DNA from: Coix lacryma-jobi var. lacryma-jobi | Lineage: Eukaryota > Streptophyta > Magnoliopsida > Poales > Poaceae | DNA length: 64,000 nucleotides | Assembly: GCA_009763385.1 (NCBI GenBank) | Contig: CM019824.1 | Span: 144,901,705 to 144,965,704, forward strand | Reading direction: 5' to 3' | Shown: positions 1-11,230 of the stretch, one piece after another | Numbering within the stretch: position 1 is the first letter of the stretch | Layout: every line of letters starts with the position of its first letter | Notes under the pieces: generated by a model | What the model was told of the DNA's origin: nothing | Databases searched by the model: none | The model's input: the letters and a program-made list of their open reading frames with translations, nothing else | Translations under genes and position numbers: made by a program

Positions 1-3000
1 GGCCGCGGGCCCGCGAGTACGGCCTAAGATACCTTTACGCCGACGAGGACGGGGAGCTCGTCGCTGTAGCCCCATGGGGCCGAGGCGTGGGGAGCTGAAC
101 GCGGCGTGGGCGGTGCATCACCTGCGGCGCGGCAACACCGACTACGTACTCTTCCACAACGCCTCCTACGGCAGGTACCTCGCCCAAATAGAGGAGGGAA
201 GGGTCGAGGACGAGGAAGGCGTCGTCTACTTCTACTACGGCGTCGGCCAGTGCACCTACGATTCCCCGGAGCAGGAGAACGTCCTGTTTCAGGCCCACAG
301 GGCGGAGGATGGGTCCGGCGACATCTACCTCAGCAACCCCGCGCTCGGCGTCTGGTTCCCCGACCACGACGAGGAAACGCCATTTCATTGGGTGGTCGAG
401 GTTATTCCCATAGGAGTCCCTCCCGCCTCAGCTTCCAGATCCACCACAACCGGTGAGCTCGCCGTCCCCTCCGCTTCGAACTACTCGCGTTCGTTTGGGT
501 CTAGAAGGGTTCTTGGAATTTGTGGCTATTAGTTACTGAATCTGCTTTTGTGACTATTAGTTCTTGGTAGGGGGGAGCAGAGGTTCTGGGATCTTGAATT
601 CTTGCTGCTCTGCTTTTGATTCGCTTTAGAGAACAGTTCTTGATCAGAAATTCATAATAATCTCAGATAATCTTTGTTGTATTCCCATTTCGTACCACCA
701 GCTATACAAATTACAAAACATTGTCTATTTTAGAAATTATTTGGCTAGACGTCTTGGGATGTTCCTATCAGTGTAGGAAAATGCTGACAGATGCATCAAT
801 TTATTTATGTTATTCCTTGATCTGCGCTAAATCAATTGTCTACCGAGTTCTTTTTTATAATTGGAGTTCTTTCTCATGACTTGTTTTCTGAATAATTTGA
901 GCCATGAATGGTTGTATTTTCTTACCACATAGTAACAAGGTCTGAACATTTTGTTCTCATCGCAATGTGTAGTTAGACCTCCCGTTCCCAATGCTGCCTG
1001 CTTGTTTCGGTTTCCTAAACACTAGTGCTTTGCTCCACTGCAACAGGCTCCAGCAGTGCCGCACTTCAGTGGCCGGAGAATCTTCCAAGCCGCCCAGCCA
1101 CAGCCGGTGGTGTTTCGGCGGAGAATCAACTACGTGCGGGCGGACGATCAGGGGAACCTCCCGCAACAATGGAGAGTGTTAGAACAGTTCGAAGGCCGGT
1201 CCGTGTTCAACCTGAGGAGAGATTTAGCAGCCGAACTAGATGAAGCGAACAACGACGACTTAGGCATCACGCTGTGCGTGTTGGGCGGCTCAAACGGGCG
1301 GTGGACTCCTCTGGTCATAGACCTGCCTCCCAATGAGAGGACCATGAACATCGTCGTCCTCACCACCGGGTCGCCAGGTAATAACTTGCTGGTTTTTGTT
1401 TTCGGTAGTCTCTGCAGCAGCAGTAGCACATGTTGAATGGTGTTCAATTGATCAAACTGATAAGAGAGTACAATTACTAAATTGAATACTGATAAAGTCT
1501 GCAGTTCTGGTTTCCTCAAAATAAAAAAGTCTGTTCTGTTATTTGGACTTTGGCACTTTGCTGTAAGAGATCAGAGAACCTGTTGCTGCATGCCAAATGT
1601 TGAGAAGATCATAGTGTTATACTGATGACAGTACAACCTATAACTTGACTGGCATGTACTTAACACATAGATGTTCAAAGAGTTTCTTTAGTTTTGTTTT
1701 TTAATGTATATATTTTGGCTAGTTCCTGCATCCAGTATCCTTTTTTTCGCGATCACGCCTAACCCGTTAGGCGCGTATTTCATTAAAAAGAAGAGAATCC
1801 AACCCCAAGTACAGAGCAGGTAACCGAAGTTACCGAGAAACACTACACAAACACACACAACAACAATTAAAAGCAAGAAATAAGAGGGGTGGGGACCCTC
1901 CATCTGACACCCCAACAGCTGAGCCTAGAACAAAATAAACCTCAACAACTAGATAGCCAGTAGCGACCAGAGCCAAAGAAGACAACAGCGGCAAAGCATC
2001 CGCTAGAACCCTCGGTGGCAAAGCATCCACCAGAACCACCTCGACGGCAAAGCATCCGCCGGCAACGATTACACCTCGACAGCAAAACATCTGTCGGAAA
2101 AGACGTGGCGGCGAAGCATCCGCCCAAACTCCAGACGGCCAAGCATCCGTCCCCACCTCAACAACTTCAGCAGCCAACATCTGCCGGAAACGCGTCCTCG
2201 GTGGCAAAGCATCCACCGGAAAGACCATCATTGCAGCTACAACAGACACTAACTGGCAAACCTAGGCGAAGAGGAACATGAAGCACAATAGGCGCAGCAC
2301 GACGACCATAGGGCCACCACAGGAGAGAACAACGGGCAGACATGGTGCTCCAACGCTGCCTTCAAGAAGGGGATCGACATCAAAGACGCCGACAACGTAG
2401 GAAGAGGCGCCGGGTCTTTCGACCCTGTCAAGCCCCGACAAACAGGAACACAACAACGACACCCTGTAAGTGCAATCAAGCCCTAATTGTGGGTTTTGGT
2501 ATTAATGACAATATGATTGGAGAACTAATGAGATTTATGAAGATGACAAGCAGGTTAATAATAAGAAAGGATGGTTTATACGTGTTGGTGGACCCCTCAT
2601 ACTATACTTCATCGGATCCGGACTCAAAGTGATATGTCAAGCTTTTTCAATTGAATTTGAGTTATAGGAATGTCGTACTATCAAGGGGGAATGCAAATAC
2701 ATTGCAATGGCTGAATGACATGTGCTCAAACCAACCCAAACCATCCATGTTTCTAAACCAAAGACAGCTGCACCCATTTCAGATCTGTGCCTGTCTGCTC
2801 GGTAGGCGCGGCAGTGCCGCTCCCAGCGCGGCAGTGCCGGGCCGCGGCACTGCCGGGCTTCGGCCGGCACTGCCGCGACTTGATGTAACCGTTGGCAGGG
2901 AGGAGATATTTACTCCATCTCCCTGCCACCCCAACGGTTATCCACGACCATAACTCATCACCTACCTCCAGACAAGCTCTCTCTTCCCCATTGAAGGCCC

Positions 3001-5231
3001 TCAAGCTCTCTCTCACCGAATCTTCTATTCCCATTGATTCCAAGTGAGTTAGAGGCTTAAACTTTCACCAAAGAGAAGCCCTAGCTGAGATCTACTTCCT
3101 AGAGCACTTGATTTGAGCCATAGCCAGTGGATTTGCTTCTATTACTCTTGGGTTCTTGGAACCCTAGCCGGCTAGGCGTCGCCCTAGAGCCTTGCCAACT
3201 TGTGTGGCGGCCTAGGGAGGTTTGTAATCGATTGTGCAGCTAGTATTATTACCCCTCACCTCAAGGATTTGGTTCCTTGACTTGAGAACGAGGTAGAGTT
3301 GAAAAGCTCATGACCTAAGTGGTCAACCTCAACAACGTGGAGGTAGGCAAGCCTTGGTGGCGAGCTGAACCACGGGATAAATCACTTGTCACTTGTGCTT
3401 ATTTGCTTTCATATTACTTACTTGTGAACTTGTGATAGATTCTAGGGTTTGGCCCGATCTACTTTCTATGTCATATTTGGCTTGTTAGAGTTGGTTCTGC
3501 TGGTTCAGGAAACTTGTCGTAGCATTTCCATTCATATAAAATCAGTTGGTTGTGGCTGGATTTCGAATTGCAGCTTCTAGTCTCATACTGCGCGGCAGTA
3601 CCGCGCTGAGGCCGGCAGTGCCGGGCAGCGGCAGTGCCGGGCACAGGGCGGTAGTGCTGGGCTCATCTAATTAAGTTTTGAGCTGTGATTTTTGACAGGC
3701 CTATTCACCCCCCCTAGGCCACACATGTCCTTACACACCCCCAGCATGGCGTCGTCTACCCAGGAAGATCGGGCAGGGATTTCTCCCTGGTTCTGAAGGT
3801 CAAGGAACAAACCCGTCGCCAGACGCCAGCCCGATCCGGCGAGCCCAAGCCGGCAGCCGACCGAGGCCCGAAAGGAGACCCCGAGAAAGCAGGACGCCAC
3901 CGGGGGACCAGCCCAACCCAGCCAAGGAGCATAGCGGTGCAAGGAGCAGTGCGCGACACCGGTCATGCCACCATGGCAGAACCCACGCAGCACGCACCCC
4001 CACCGGCCTCACCACCACGGCGACACCAAGCGCCAGCAGCATCACAAAGCTCCACAAAGCGAGTAGGGGCAGGGTGGGAAGGACCGTCCGACCGCCGTGG
4101 AGCCCAGCAGCCACCTCGCCAGGCGGGCCGGCGACGGCAGATCTAGGGCTCAAGAGCCCAGATCCGGTCGTTGGCCGGCAAGCCCGGCCGCCGGCCCACC
4201 ATGGACGCCAGGAGGAGGGGGCGCCCCACACCACCAGATCCCACAGATCCGGCCTGTGGGCGGCCCCAAGGTCGACGAGGAGGCCTGGGAGCCCGGACCA
4301 GCCACCGGCCAGCCCGACCGCCGTCTCGCCGAGGACGCCGGCCGCAAACCCAGGACGCCGGGAGGAGGGGAGGCTCCACCGACCGCCAGATCCAACACAC
4401 CGGAGCGCAGATCCGGCCGGTGGGCGCTCCCCAAGGCCGACAGGGACGCCGGCGGGAGCAGGGGGTGGGAGGAGAGGAGGGCAGGGAGGGAAGCCGCTTT
4501 GTGCCCCCAACCCTGGCCGCCGCCGCCACCGGAGAGGAGGCGAGGAGCCACGGCAGGACCTGCAGCGGCGAGGGGGCGGCGCTCTAGGCGGCGGGGCGGT
4601 CGCCCTCGGGTCGCCTCCGAGGAGACGACGCGAGAGCGAAGCGAAAATTCCTGTGATATTGATATATCATAAGCATCCAGTATCCTCTTCTTGGGTTTTT
4701 GGGTGCTTTTGTTATTTTAGTAATGCAGTTTCCAACATCTGTATGGTTTTGGGTCTCATTGTGCAACAAAATGTTGCATGTCTATTGTGCATTGTAGACT
4801 CTGAAGTAGTTCTGAACAAATGAATGTTGCATGTTCAGATAGTTTCTTGCTTTTTGGGGTTCTTTGTGGGTGCACAGACATCTGTTTGAAAAAATGGTAT
4901 TGCTTGGTTAGGAGCTAGAGCTGATAATATGAAAAAAGCAATAGATAAGTAGAGGAAACATCCATTGATAGACACAATTTCAGATTTTGTCAATATTTAC
5001 AGTTTCTTTTGGAGGTCTCAATCTTTATTGTAGATTGCGAGCTTCAGGAAATTCAATTGTGACAATATTTTGATTCAGTGTTCAGAAATTTCAGTTTCTT
5101 CATGTGTCAACCAATATGTTGATCTTATCACTGGATACCTTATTTAGAATTATGTCATCGTTTTCACATTTTCCTTTGTGAATGCAGCGGCTTTGGCGTT
5201 GCGGCACCCAGATCTTGATCTTGATGTATAG
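1..5231 (+). CDS. DUF569 gene A (5'-partial, frameshifted)
   Basis: Exons are 1-452, 1057-1377 and 5188-5231; the start codon lies left of the window. Exon 1 encodes a beta-trefoil-like DUF569 domain with the family signatures AAWAVHHL, YGRYLA, QCTYDSPEQENVLFQA and HWVVEVIP. Exon 2 encodes the second conserved block (VVFRRRINYV, WRVLEQFEG, LCVLGG, MNIVVLTTGS). Exon 3 encodes about 14 residues ending in DLDLDV and a stop. Splice sites are consensus (G|GTGAG, CAG, AG|GTAATA, GCAG) and phases agree (1 and 1). The frame before about base 70 runs into TGA at 96-98, while the conserved frame resumes by base 74, so one base is missing between about 70 and 96; this is a frameshift or a sequence error. 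DUF569 proteins are plant-specific and often called actin cross-linking-like; their function is poorly known. Intron 2 (3.8 kb) contains a LINE. Confidence 0.72.
1987..2218 (-). repeat. Eight-unit hairpin array in the LINE 3' region
   Basis: There are eight short inverted repeats with a nearly constant loop (CAAAGCAT or a close variant on the + strand): 1987-2004, 2014-2031, 2042-2061, 2077-2096, 2107-2124, 2134-2151, 2170-2184 and 2199-2218. The arms differ between units but stay complementary within a unit: AGCGG/CCGCT, GGTGG/CCACC, CGACAG/CTGTCG, GGCGG/CCGCC, GACGG/CCGTC, GCAG/CTGC and CGGTGG/CCACCG. The third unit has one A-C mismatch. This pattern of paired changes is what a conserved stem-loop would give. 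Confidence 0.75.
2808..2880. repeat. Palindromic GCGGCAGTGCCGC cluster, block 1
   Basis: Four units of the type GCGGCAGTGCCGC or CCGGCACTGCCGCG lie within about 73 bp; two have a central G and two a central C, so the orientation alternates. It lies inside the solo LTR. Confidence 0.7.
3590..3661. repeat. Palindromic CGGCAGTGCCG cluster, block 2
   Basis: Four related, partly degenerate units (arms CGCGG/CCGCG, CCGGCA/TGCCGG and others) lie about 75-145 bp before the 3' end of the solo LTR, some 710 bp downstream of block 1. Confidence 0.7.
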
Positions 5232-6206
5232 TAGAGGAATACAAAAGCAGGACTTCTAACAACAGCATCATGGTTCATCTCTTCCAGAATCCACCTTGCT
5301 GCTACCACTGACTGGCTGCTACAGATACAATGGGATGAGAACTGGCTGAACAGCCTGAACTTCTTTTGTTCTTATAGTGATAGTTTCAGAAAACTCAGGA
5401 ACTCCACTTGTGGTTTGAATTAGCCTTTTAATTCAAGTACAACAGATGAGTGAAGCACTATGCGGGAAAAAGTGCTTGAACGATTTTGCACAGTAACATT
5501 GGTTGTAATTGCCATCTTGATATCTGAAAGAAACAAAGTAAATATTGGTAGTTTACTCTGTATCTTGTTCCCTGGATGTGCAGGAAAGGGTTTTTCCATT
5601 TACGTGATGAAATAAAACTTCCAGATGCGAATAACTGTTGTTTTCTGAATCCTGTTGTGTCAAATAGTACAGTTAATGTTTCTGAACTTAAGTTTCACCG
5701 TTTCAGCCATGACATGAGCAGTCAATAAAGAAATGAACAATATGCACGTGTGCAGCTTCGATAATGGTCTTCAAACTAGCCGCAGCCGTCCGTCTAGTCT
5801 GTCCACTAATCTTGGGTTTGAGTGAGTATAACTAGCGAAAGTATTACATTTCACCCGTGTAAGCTTTTTCAAGCGCTCTTGGATGTCAGGGACCAGAACA
5901 ATGTTCGTCCGCTTGTTCTCCCTTCAGATTATTGGTTTTTTCACTTGACTACCCTTTTGTTGCTCGCGGAACGAAATGCTTTCAGTATTTTTAGTTTTTT
6001 GATTTGAAACTGAAATGCCATCTCAAACTGCATCCATCCAGTGAGTGTGGATTGCATCAAATCTAACAACCGTTACAAAAGAGTAGCTGAAGTTTATGAA
6101 ACTATCTTAACAAAAGAAAAGATAAGAGTCAATTCTCATGTCACTGTATATCAGGTTTCGAAGAGATGAATTGCGAAGTTGTTAGAAGCTTTGCTCCTGT
6201 GCCCCT
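5232..6206. other. Convergent 3' flanks of genes A and B
   Basis: Between the stop codons of A (+) and B (-) lies A/T-rich sequence with no convincing ORF, which probably contains both 3' UTRs. The part just after the A stop matches the segment after the pseudogene E stop (20,135 onward). The part 5653-5945 matches 19,035-19,345. These matches show that the duplicated unit extended beyond the coding region. Confidence 0.6.
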
Positions 6207-9200
6207 CTACGATTCTGGCGCATCAAACTGCGGGTACTCTAACATCTGAAAAGCTGAATTGGCAAGGGAACAACAAAAACAATGAGATAGTTAGGGGTCA
6301 TATCATGCGTATTACAACAATGACATCTAATCAAGAGTATACAGAAAAGATAACAGTAGACAGTCAACCCAAAGATTGACAACTATTGGCTACTTATAAA
6401 AGCAATATTGGCTATCAAGCAGAATAACTAAATGTACCGAACTAGAGGATCAGATTATTGAAACAACTGAATTTCTGAACTAAATACCATGGTATGAAAT
6501 GCAATATCTCACCAAAACAAAGTAGAGAATTACCTCAAGCGCAACTTGAGTAAAGTGTTAAAAAACATAAAACTCAAGAAGAGGATCGCACAAGCAGCAA
6601 ACTGTGCAAAACTGCAGAATTAATCTGAACAACTGGGCTAAACATCTCTTGTCCATAGGACATTATGATATACTCAAAGTCTATCATGCAGATATTATTT
6701 TTACTGATATCTTTGCTTAAAAAAATTAGAACTATAGAACTACCGTAACCTATGCAATTAGTTCAGAACATAGAGGATAGTTTGCACTAACCAAGTCACA
6801 ATTTCTTGATTTTGCAGATTTATGGCTACAACATGTCAAATATTAACATGCAAACAAAAATGGTATGTCCAACTTAGGCATTTGGATATGGCATTCATGG
6901 TCATTAGAACATTTTCATAATAAATTTGTTCATAATTTGGAGTTTTTTCGTCTATCTTGTTACTGTACTAGCAAGAAACAGTACTAAACTGCAGGGTTTG
7001 TGCCTCAGTGTTTTCTTGAAAAAAAGAACAGGAGGGACAAGGAGCCCCTACTGGAATTAGGTTAAACTATAGCAAGTTACAAAGTACAGGAACCATGCCT
7101 CAGTGTAGTCATCACTCATCAGGTTCTTTAAAATGCATCATAGGTTATGAAAGGATGGAGGAAAATCTCCTTAAGCTGTTGCAGTTTACCTTCTCAGTTG
7201 AGTTCAATCAGTTTCCTTTTTGCTTCCTTATTGTTATATTCTTTTTTCGTGTGTTCACTAACTAATCAGGATGCATCTGTGTCTTGAAAAGCTGCAAGGG
7301 TAGCTCACCTTTGCATATTCATGGATTGGTACCGATTTCAACAACTAGGAAAGCATTACTGTGTACCCTTGTAGAAGACAAATGAATTGTTCATTTAAGA
7401 GTATGATAATTGATAAATGATCAATTTTAGCAAATTGTGTCACAAGGTTGTCAATAATGCATTGGTTTACCTCTAATAGATGGAATGTAGTCAACCAAAT
7501 ACAGGTTGTTGTCTTCACGGAGATGGATTCTGTCAAATGCATAATCTATATGTTTATGTGAACATTGCTCAGCAGCCTAGAGAATTGTATGCTACTTCCT
7601 CCATCCCAAATTCTATTTTTTTTTACCTCAAGTTTGACCACTCGTCTTATTCAAAAAAATTCAGCAAACATAGTCAAAGTTAAATCACTCTTGAAGAACT
7701 TTTATTAATAAAGCAAACCACGACTAAATGATATTTTACACAACTTTTTGAATAAGACGAGTGGTCAAACTTTGTGTTAAAAAAGTCAAACTACTTACAA
7801 TTTGGGATGGAGGAAGTATGTCTTTATTCTAATTACTTGTAATTGAGCACATACAGAGCATTTGTTTGCCATGCATGGTCGGATTATGTGAAGATAGGTT
7901 TATGAAACAATGGCTTTCTTGTGTCATTTACACATGATTTTCAAGCTGGCATCGCAATGCAGGCAGCAGGTCTACTGCAGTGGATAGAGTGTCAGCCTGC
8001 TCTGAGGTGGTTAGGCATTACTTTAGCTTCTATGCATTAGGTGATCAGACAATAGTTTGTCACATAGCAACGCACATGTATTTACCTAGTAACTATAGAA
8101 TTACCATAAGTTATGGGCTATGTTGTATTGCAATCCATACAGCTGAAATCGTAAGAAGCAGATAACAAGTGCTGCAAAGTGCAAACATTATTGTGAAAGC
8201 TGCAGAGTTCTCACCTTGTAATCCAGTGGTCATGACAACGATGTCCATGGCATCTACATTATGAGGCAGATCTGTGATAAGTGGGATTGCGAGCGCATGC
8301 ATGCCAGCCCGCACGCACAACGTGATGTTCTCGTCATCCAGACGGGCTGCCACCTTAGTCCTCAGGTTGGACACAGAGCAACCATAGAACTTGAATTCAG
8401 GCCAGTTGGCATGATAAATGTTCGCATCATCTACCAGCCGCACAAGCCGGATCATCCGCGCCAGACCCTGATACGGCTGCACCTTGGGCCGAAACTTGAG
8501 GCCACGGCTTACATGAGTCTGTCACAATGGAACACTTGTGTTTAATACTTAACAAGTCTGAATACACATTGTGGTGAGTAAGAAATGTTCAGAGGAAATT
8601 TTTTACAGATTTCTCAGAAAAAAATTACCATTGTGAGATCAAGACCAAATCACTCAAACCCCTCTAGTGCATATCATGACAAAGAAATCCTAATGTCACT
8701 TCAACTAAGACTTCACACATGAGTTTATGACATCCAATGCAGATTAACGATGACAGAGCAATTCGTAAAGTCAGCACAATCTAGAACAGACAACAATATC
8801 TGGATAAGTTGTAGGAAATGGAAAGGTAAACAGATTACTGTGATCCTAAAGAACCCCAAATACAGAGGCTCGAGAAAACCCAAATTTCATCACATGCCAT
8901 GCAAGTGTTGACTACAACCACCGCAGCAATTTATAAACCAGCTATGTTGTTCTCGAGCCAGTTTTAATGGATCGGCAGCAGTGTGATGCTGTCCCATGGA
9001 AATTGAGATGTACTGTATTCATTACGGTTCTTGCACTTAAATTCGAGGACTATTTTGACAAAATAAAAACTCGTCATAAATTTGGAACACCTCTTTTCCA
9101 GGAGTTGAGAGGGGAAAGGACGGCGAATAGCGAACTCACCGAAGGTGGAGGCGGAAGGGGTGTCGGCACCGGGCTCAGTGGGATGGGCTCGACCCTCCAC

Positions 9201-9652
9201 TGCATCATCGTGGTCTTACGGCCCTTCCTGGCACCGACGGTGACGACGTTGTTCCAGTAGCGGCGCCTGCCGTTGGCGCGGAGGCAGCGGTGGGCGTTGT
9301 GCAAGCGGACGTAGTTCTGGCCGGCCTCCATCCTATCGGGTGTCCACATGAATGGTGGCTCCGGGTGCGGCGAGATGTAGTCGAGCTGGAGGGCGCGGAC
9401 GCCGCGGTGGCCGCGCGGCGCGTCCAGGTTCGAGACGGCGAGGTACCGGCCGTAGGCGGCGCCCTGGAGGAGGCAGAAGGCGTCCCCTCCTTCGACGTCG
9501 GGCCAGTGCTCCACCTTCCACACCGTGTTCGCGGACGGCACGGCGCCGAGCGAGCGCAGGGAGACGTGGATCCCGTCCTTGTCGGCGTGCACGTACTTGT
9601 CCCACGCGCGGCTGCGCAGCCGCACGAAGCCCCCGTTCGGGAAGAGCTCCAT
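6207..9652 (-). CDS. DUF569 gene B (three exons, 287 aa)
   Basis: Exon 1 is 9652-9140 (171 codons), exon 2 is 8518-8215 and exon 3 is 6253-6207; the total of 864 bp is divisible by three. The start MELFPNGG is the typical DUF569 N-terminus. Conserved blocks follow: VRLRSRAWDKYVHADKDG, YGRYLAVSN, a second repeat with YVRLHNAHRCLRANG, then MQWRVEPIP at the end of exon 1. Exon 2 has FYGCSVSNLR, ITLCV and MDIVVMTTG. Exon 3 gives a short tail ending in YPQFDAPES. Splice sites are TCG|GTGAGT, ACAG, CAAG|GTGAGA and TTCAG. It is convergent with gene A. Intron 2 (1.96 kb) contains a Stowaway MITE. The reading frame is open throughout and is probably functional. The role is inferred only from the family (actin cross-linking-like, plant-specific). 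Confidence 0.85.
7595..7816. mobile_element. Stowaway-type MITE
   Basis: A 222-bp element has terminal inverted repeats starting CTTCCTCCATCCCAAATT, mirrored at the right end, and is flanked by TA at 7593-7594 and 7817-7818. The inner arms are also complementary (CACTCGTCTTATTCAAAAA on the left against its reverse complement on the right), so the whole element can fold. The terminal sequence matches the CTCCCTCC(G/A)TCCC ends of Tc1/mariner-related Stowaway elements. It lies in intron 2 of gene B. Confidence 0.9.
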
Positions 9653-9839
9653 CGTCGATCGCGGCGGACGCCGGAAGGTAGTGGTGGTTGGTGGGGTGGC
9701 GCGGCGGCGGCGGACGGGAGAGGACCGGTGGGCGGATTGGGAAGGGGGGCGGCGGGGATTGGGAAGGGGATGGTTGCGTTTGAGGCAGAGGCGGAGGCGG
9801 TTGAAGATCTGGACTCGCAAGCCGCAAGCCGCAAGCGTA

Positions 9840-9930
9840 GGCCCGGTGGCGCTCGGGAACGAGATCACCTAACTTCACGTGAAATGACTGTCTGCTGCAG
9901 TCAGCGCATCTGTATCGTTGGTTCTTAATC
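9840..9930 (-). promoter_or_regulatory. Upstream block of gene B, left arm of an inverted repeat
   Basis: This segment lies about 190-280 bp upstream of the gene B start codon. Read on the minus strand it matches 11,150-11,230 on the plus strand, including GTGAAGTTAGGTGATCTCGTT. Being non-coding, conserved and duplicated, it is probably promoter or 5' UTR sequence. No clear TATA box was found. Confidence 0.5.
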
Positions 9931-11149
9931 TGACGATAGGTTTGCCATGGGCTGCGCAAGGACAAGGCCGACAAGGCCCACATAGCCCACCAAGGTCAGG
10001 TGGTGCCCAGAGGCCAGAGAGCTCCCGTGGAAAAGCCAAATAGATGCTGCCGCCGTCGCCGACTTCGACGATGCGGTGCGCCGCGCCGTCTCGTCCCGTC
10101 CCCGTCCTCGCCGAGCGCCGCGTCAGTCCCCGCCCAGCGCCCCTCCGTCGGCTTCCTCGCCGAGCTGCAGTCCTCCCCGAGCGGCGCGTCGTCCTCGCTG
10201 AGCGCTGCTCCGTCGTCGTCAACTCGTCGTCGCCGAGCGGCCTTCCTCGCCTAGCGCCGCGTCGTCGCCGTCCCTCGCCGAGCCTTGTGCCGTCGCCGTC
10301 CTGGAAGCTGTCGGTCTGCAGCGTTTCCACCTCGTCCACCTTCTGCACGTCGTCAGCCTGTACAGAGCTGAGAGCTCGAACCCAACAAGCTGGCTGTCCT
10401 AGAAGCTTTTCTGATGCAGCAGACTGTATCCAATTTGTGCAAGAGCTAGCAAGACAGATGCTTAATAGATTGTAGATAAAGAAGAAAAATCATAAAAGTT
10501 GTACAGATTGCCGTTATGTTGTAAATTGTTCTGGAATTGAATAAGAAATCATGCTGATTTGCATGTTCAGAGATGCACAATGTGCCTTTGTTGTTCAGGG
10601 ATGGTCAGAGATGCAATTCTCTGAGAGAATGTATTGATGTCCATGTATAGTTCTAAAAATGGTGTATGAGTTTGAAATATTACTGTCTGAGAGAAGGTGT
10701 TGATGGCCATGTATGCTCCAGACATGTCTTCCATGGCCAAAGAAGCAGTAGGATCAGTGTTCTGTAGTGTTGTTGTTTCTTGTACTGCTGCAGTAGGAAA
10801 ACTAGTGATTTCTTCTTCGACTTGCTTGCTAACCATGTCAGTGCCTCCTGTTGTTAGCAATTGTTAGAAGACAATCAAACACACATGGATCGGAATCGGA
10901 TAGACGGAGTGCAGACCTGACATGATCCTGGCGGAAGAACACAAGCAGCACCTGATCGCCGATGCGTCGACCTCGTGCTCGCAGGAGAGCCGATGGCCGA
11001 TGCAGACGCCGACGCCGACGCCGACGTTTCACCCTCGCTCGCGGAAAAGCACACGGAACTCGCGCCAAAACGGAAAATGTGGCGGTAAAAGAGGAGCAGG
11101 AGCGTCGTTCTTGGGGAGCGTGGCAGCCAGACCCGCACATTCGTTCGAT
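9931..11149. other. Spacer between inverted promoter-like blocks
   Basis: The spacer contains a GC-rich stretch (10,020-10,330) with GCCGAGCG-type repetition, a degenerate duplicated motif (10,615-10,715, CTCTGAGAGAATGTATTGATG-like), and a GACGCC microsatellite at about 11,000-11,023. No ORF here has a recognisable domain. It may be an insertion that separated two head-to-head promoters. Confidence 0.4.
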
Positions 11150-11230
11150 CATAGCCAACGGTTTAGATGTGCCGACTGCACGGCACAGTTGAACCAGGTG
11201 AAGTTAGGTGATCTCGTTCCGGCGCTCGTG
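11150..11230 (+). promoter_or_regulatory. Orphan copy of the gene B upstream block
   Basis: This is homologous to 9840-9930 in inverted orientation. It points rightward, but no DUF569 exon follows within the next 2.9 kb, so the gene it once served has been lost or never came with it. Confidence 0.5.

Larger units (their letters stand above)
2465..3735 (+). mobile_element. Solo LTR inside the LINE
   Basis: A 1,271-bp segment begins TGTAAGTG and ends CTTACA, flanked by the 5-bp repeat CACCC at 2460-2464 and 3736-3740. The start and the pyrimidine-rich stretch near the 3' end (CCTATTCACCCCCC at about 3700-3713) resemble LTRs of grass Ty1/copia elements. No internal retroelement sequence remains, so it is a solo LTR left by LTR-LTR recombination. 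It carries two blocks of palindromic CGGCAGTGCCG-type units. Confidence 0.75.
1742..4672 (-). mobile_element. LINE-type non-LTR retrotransposon in intron 2 of gene A
   Basis: The insertion is bounded by a 14-bp direct repeat, GCATCCAGTATCCT, at 1728-1741 and 4673-4686. It begins on the + strand with a T run followed by a grass-LINE-like 3' tail (ATGAAATACGCGCCTAACG when read on the minus strand), so the element lies in minus orientation with its poly(A) end at 1742. The 5' part (3741-4672) is very GC-rich. No reverse transcriptase motif was found, so it is probably a non-autonomous or deleted copy. A solo LTR (2465-3735) sits inside it. The paralogous intron of pseudogene E has the uninterrupted target near 19,630, which supports insertion after duplication. 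Confidence 0.7.

Noticed and set aside
3800..4587. Overlapping ORFs of 128-249 codons on both strands
   Set aside because: They arise from very GC-rich LINE 5' sequence with few stop codons; the products are G/P/R-rich with no domain.
9290..9928. 212-codon plus-strand ORF
   Set aside because: Antisense shadow of exon 1 of gene B; the minus strand has the conserved DUF569 domain.
10044..10475. 143-codon plus-strand ORF
   Set aside because: Arginine/serine/proline-rich product of a GC-rich tract, no domain, no splice or promoter support.
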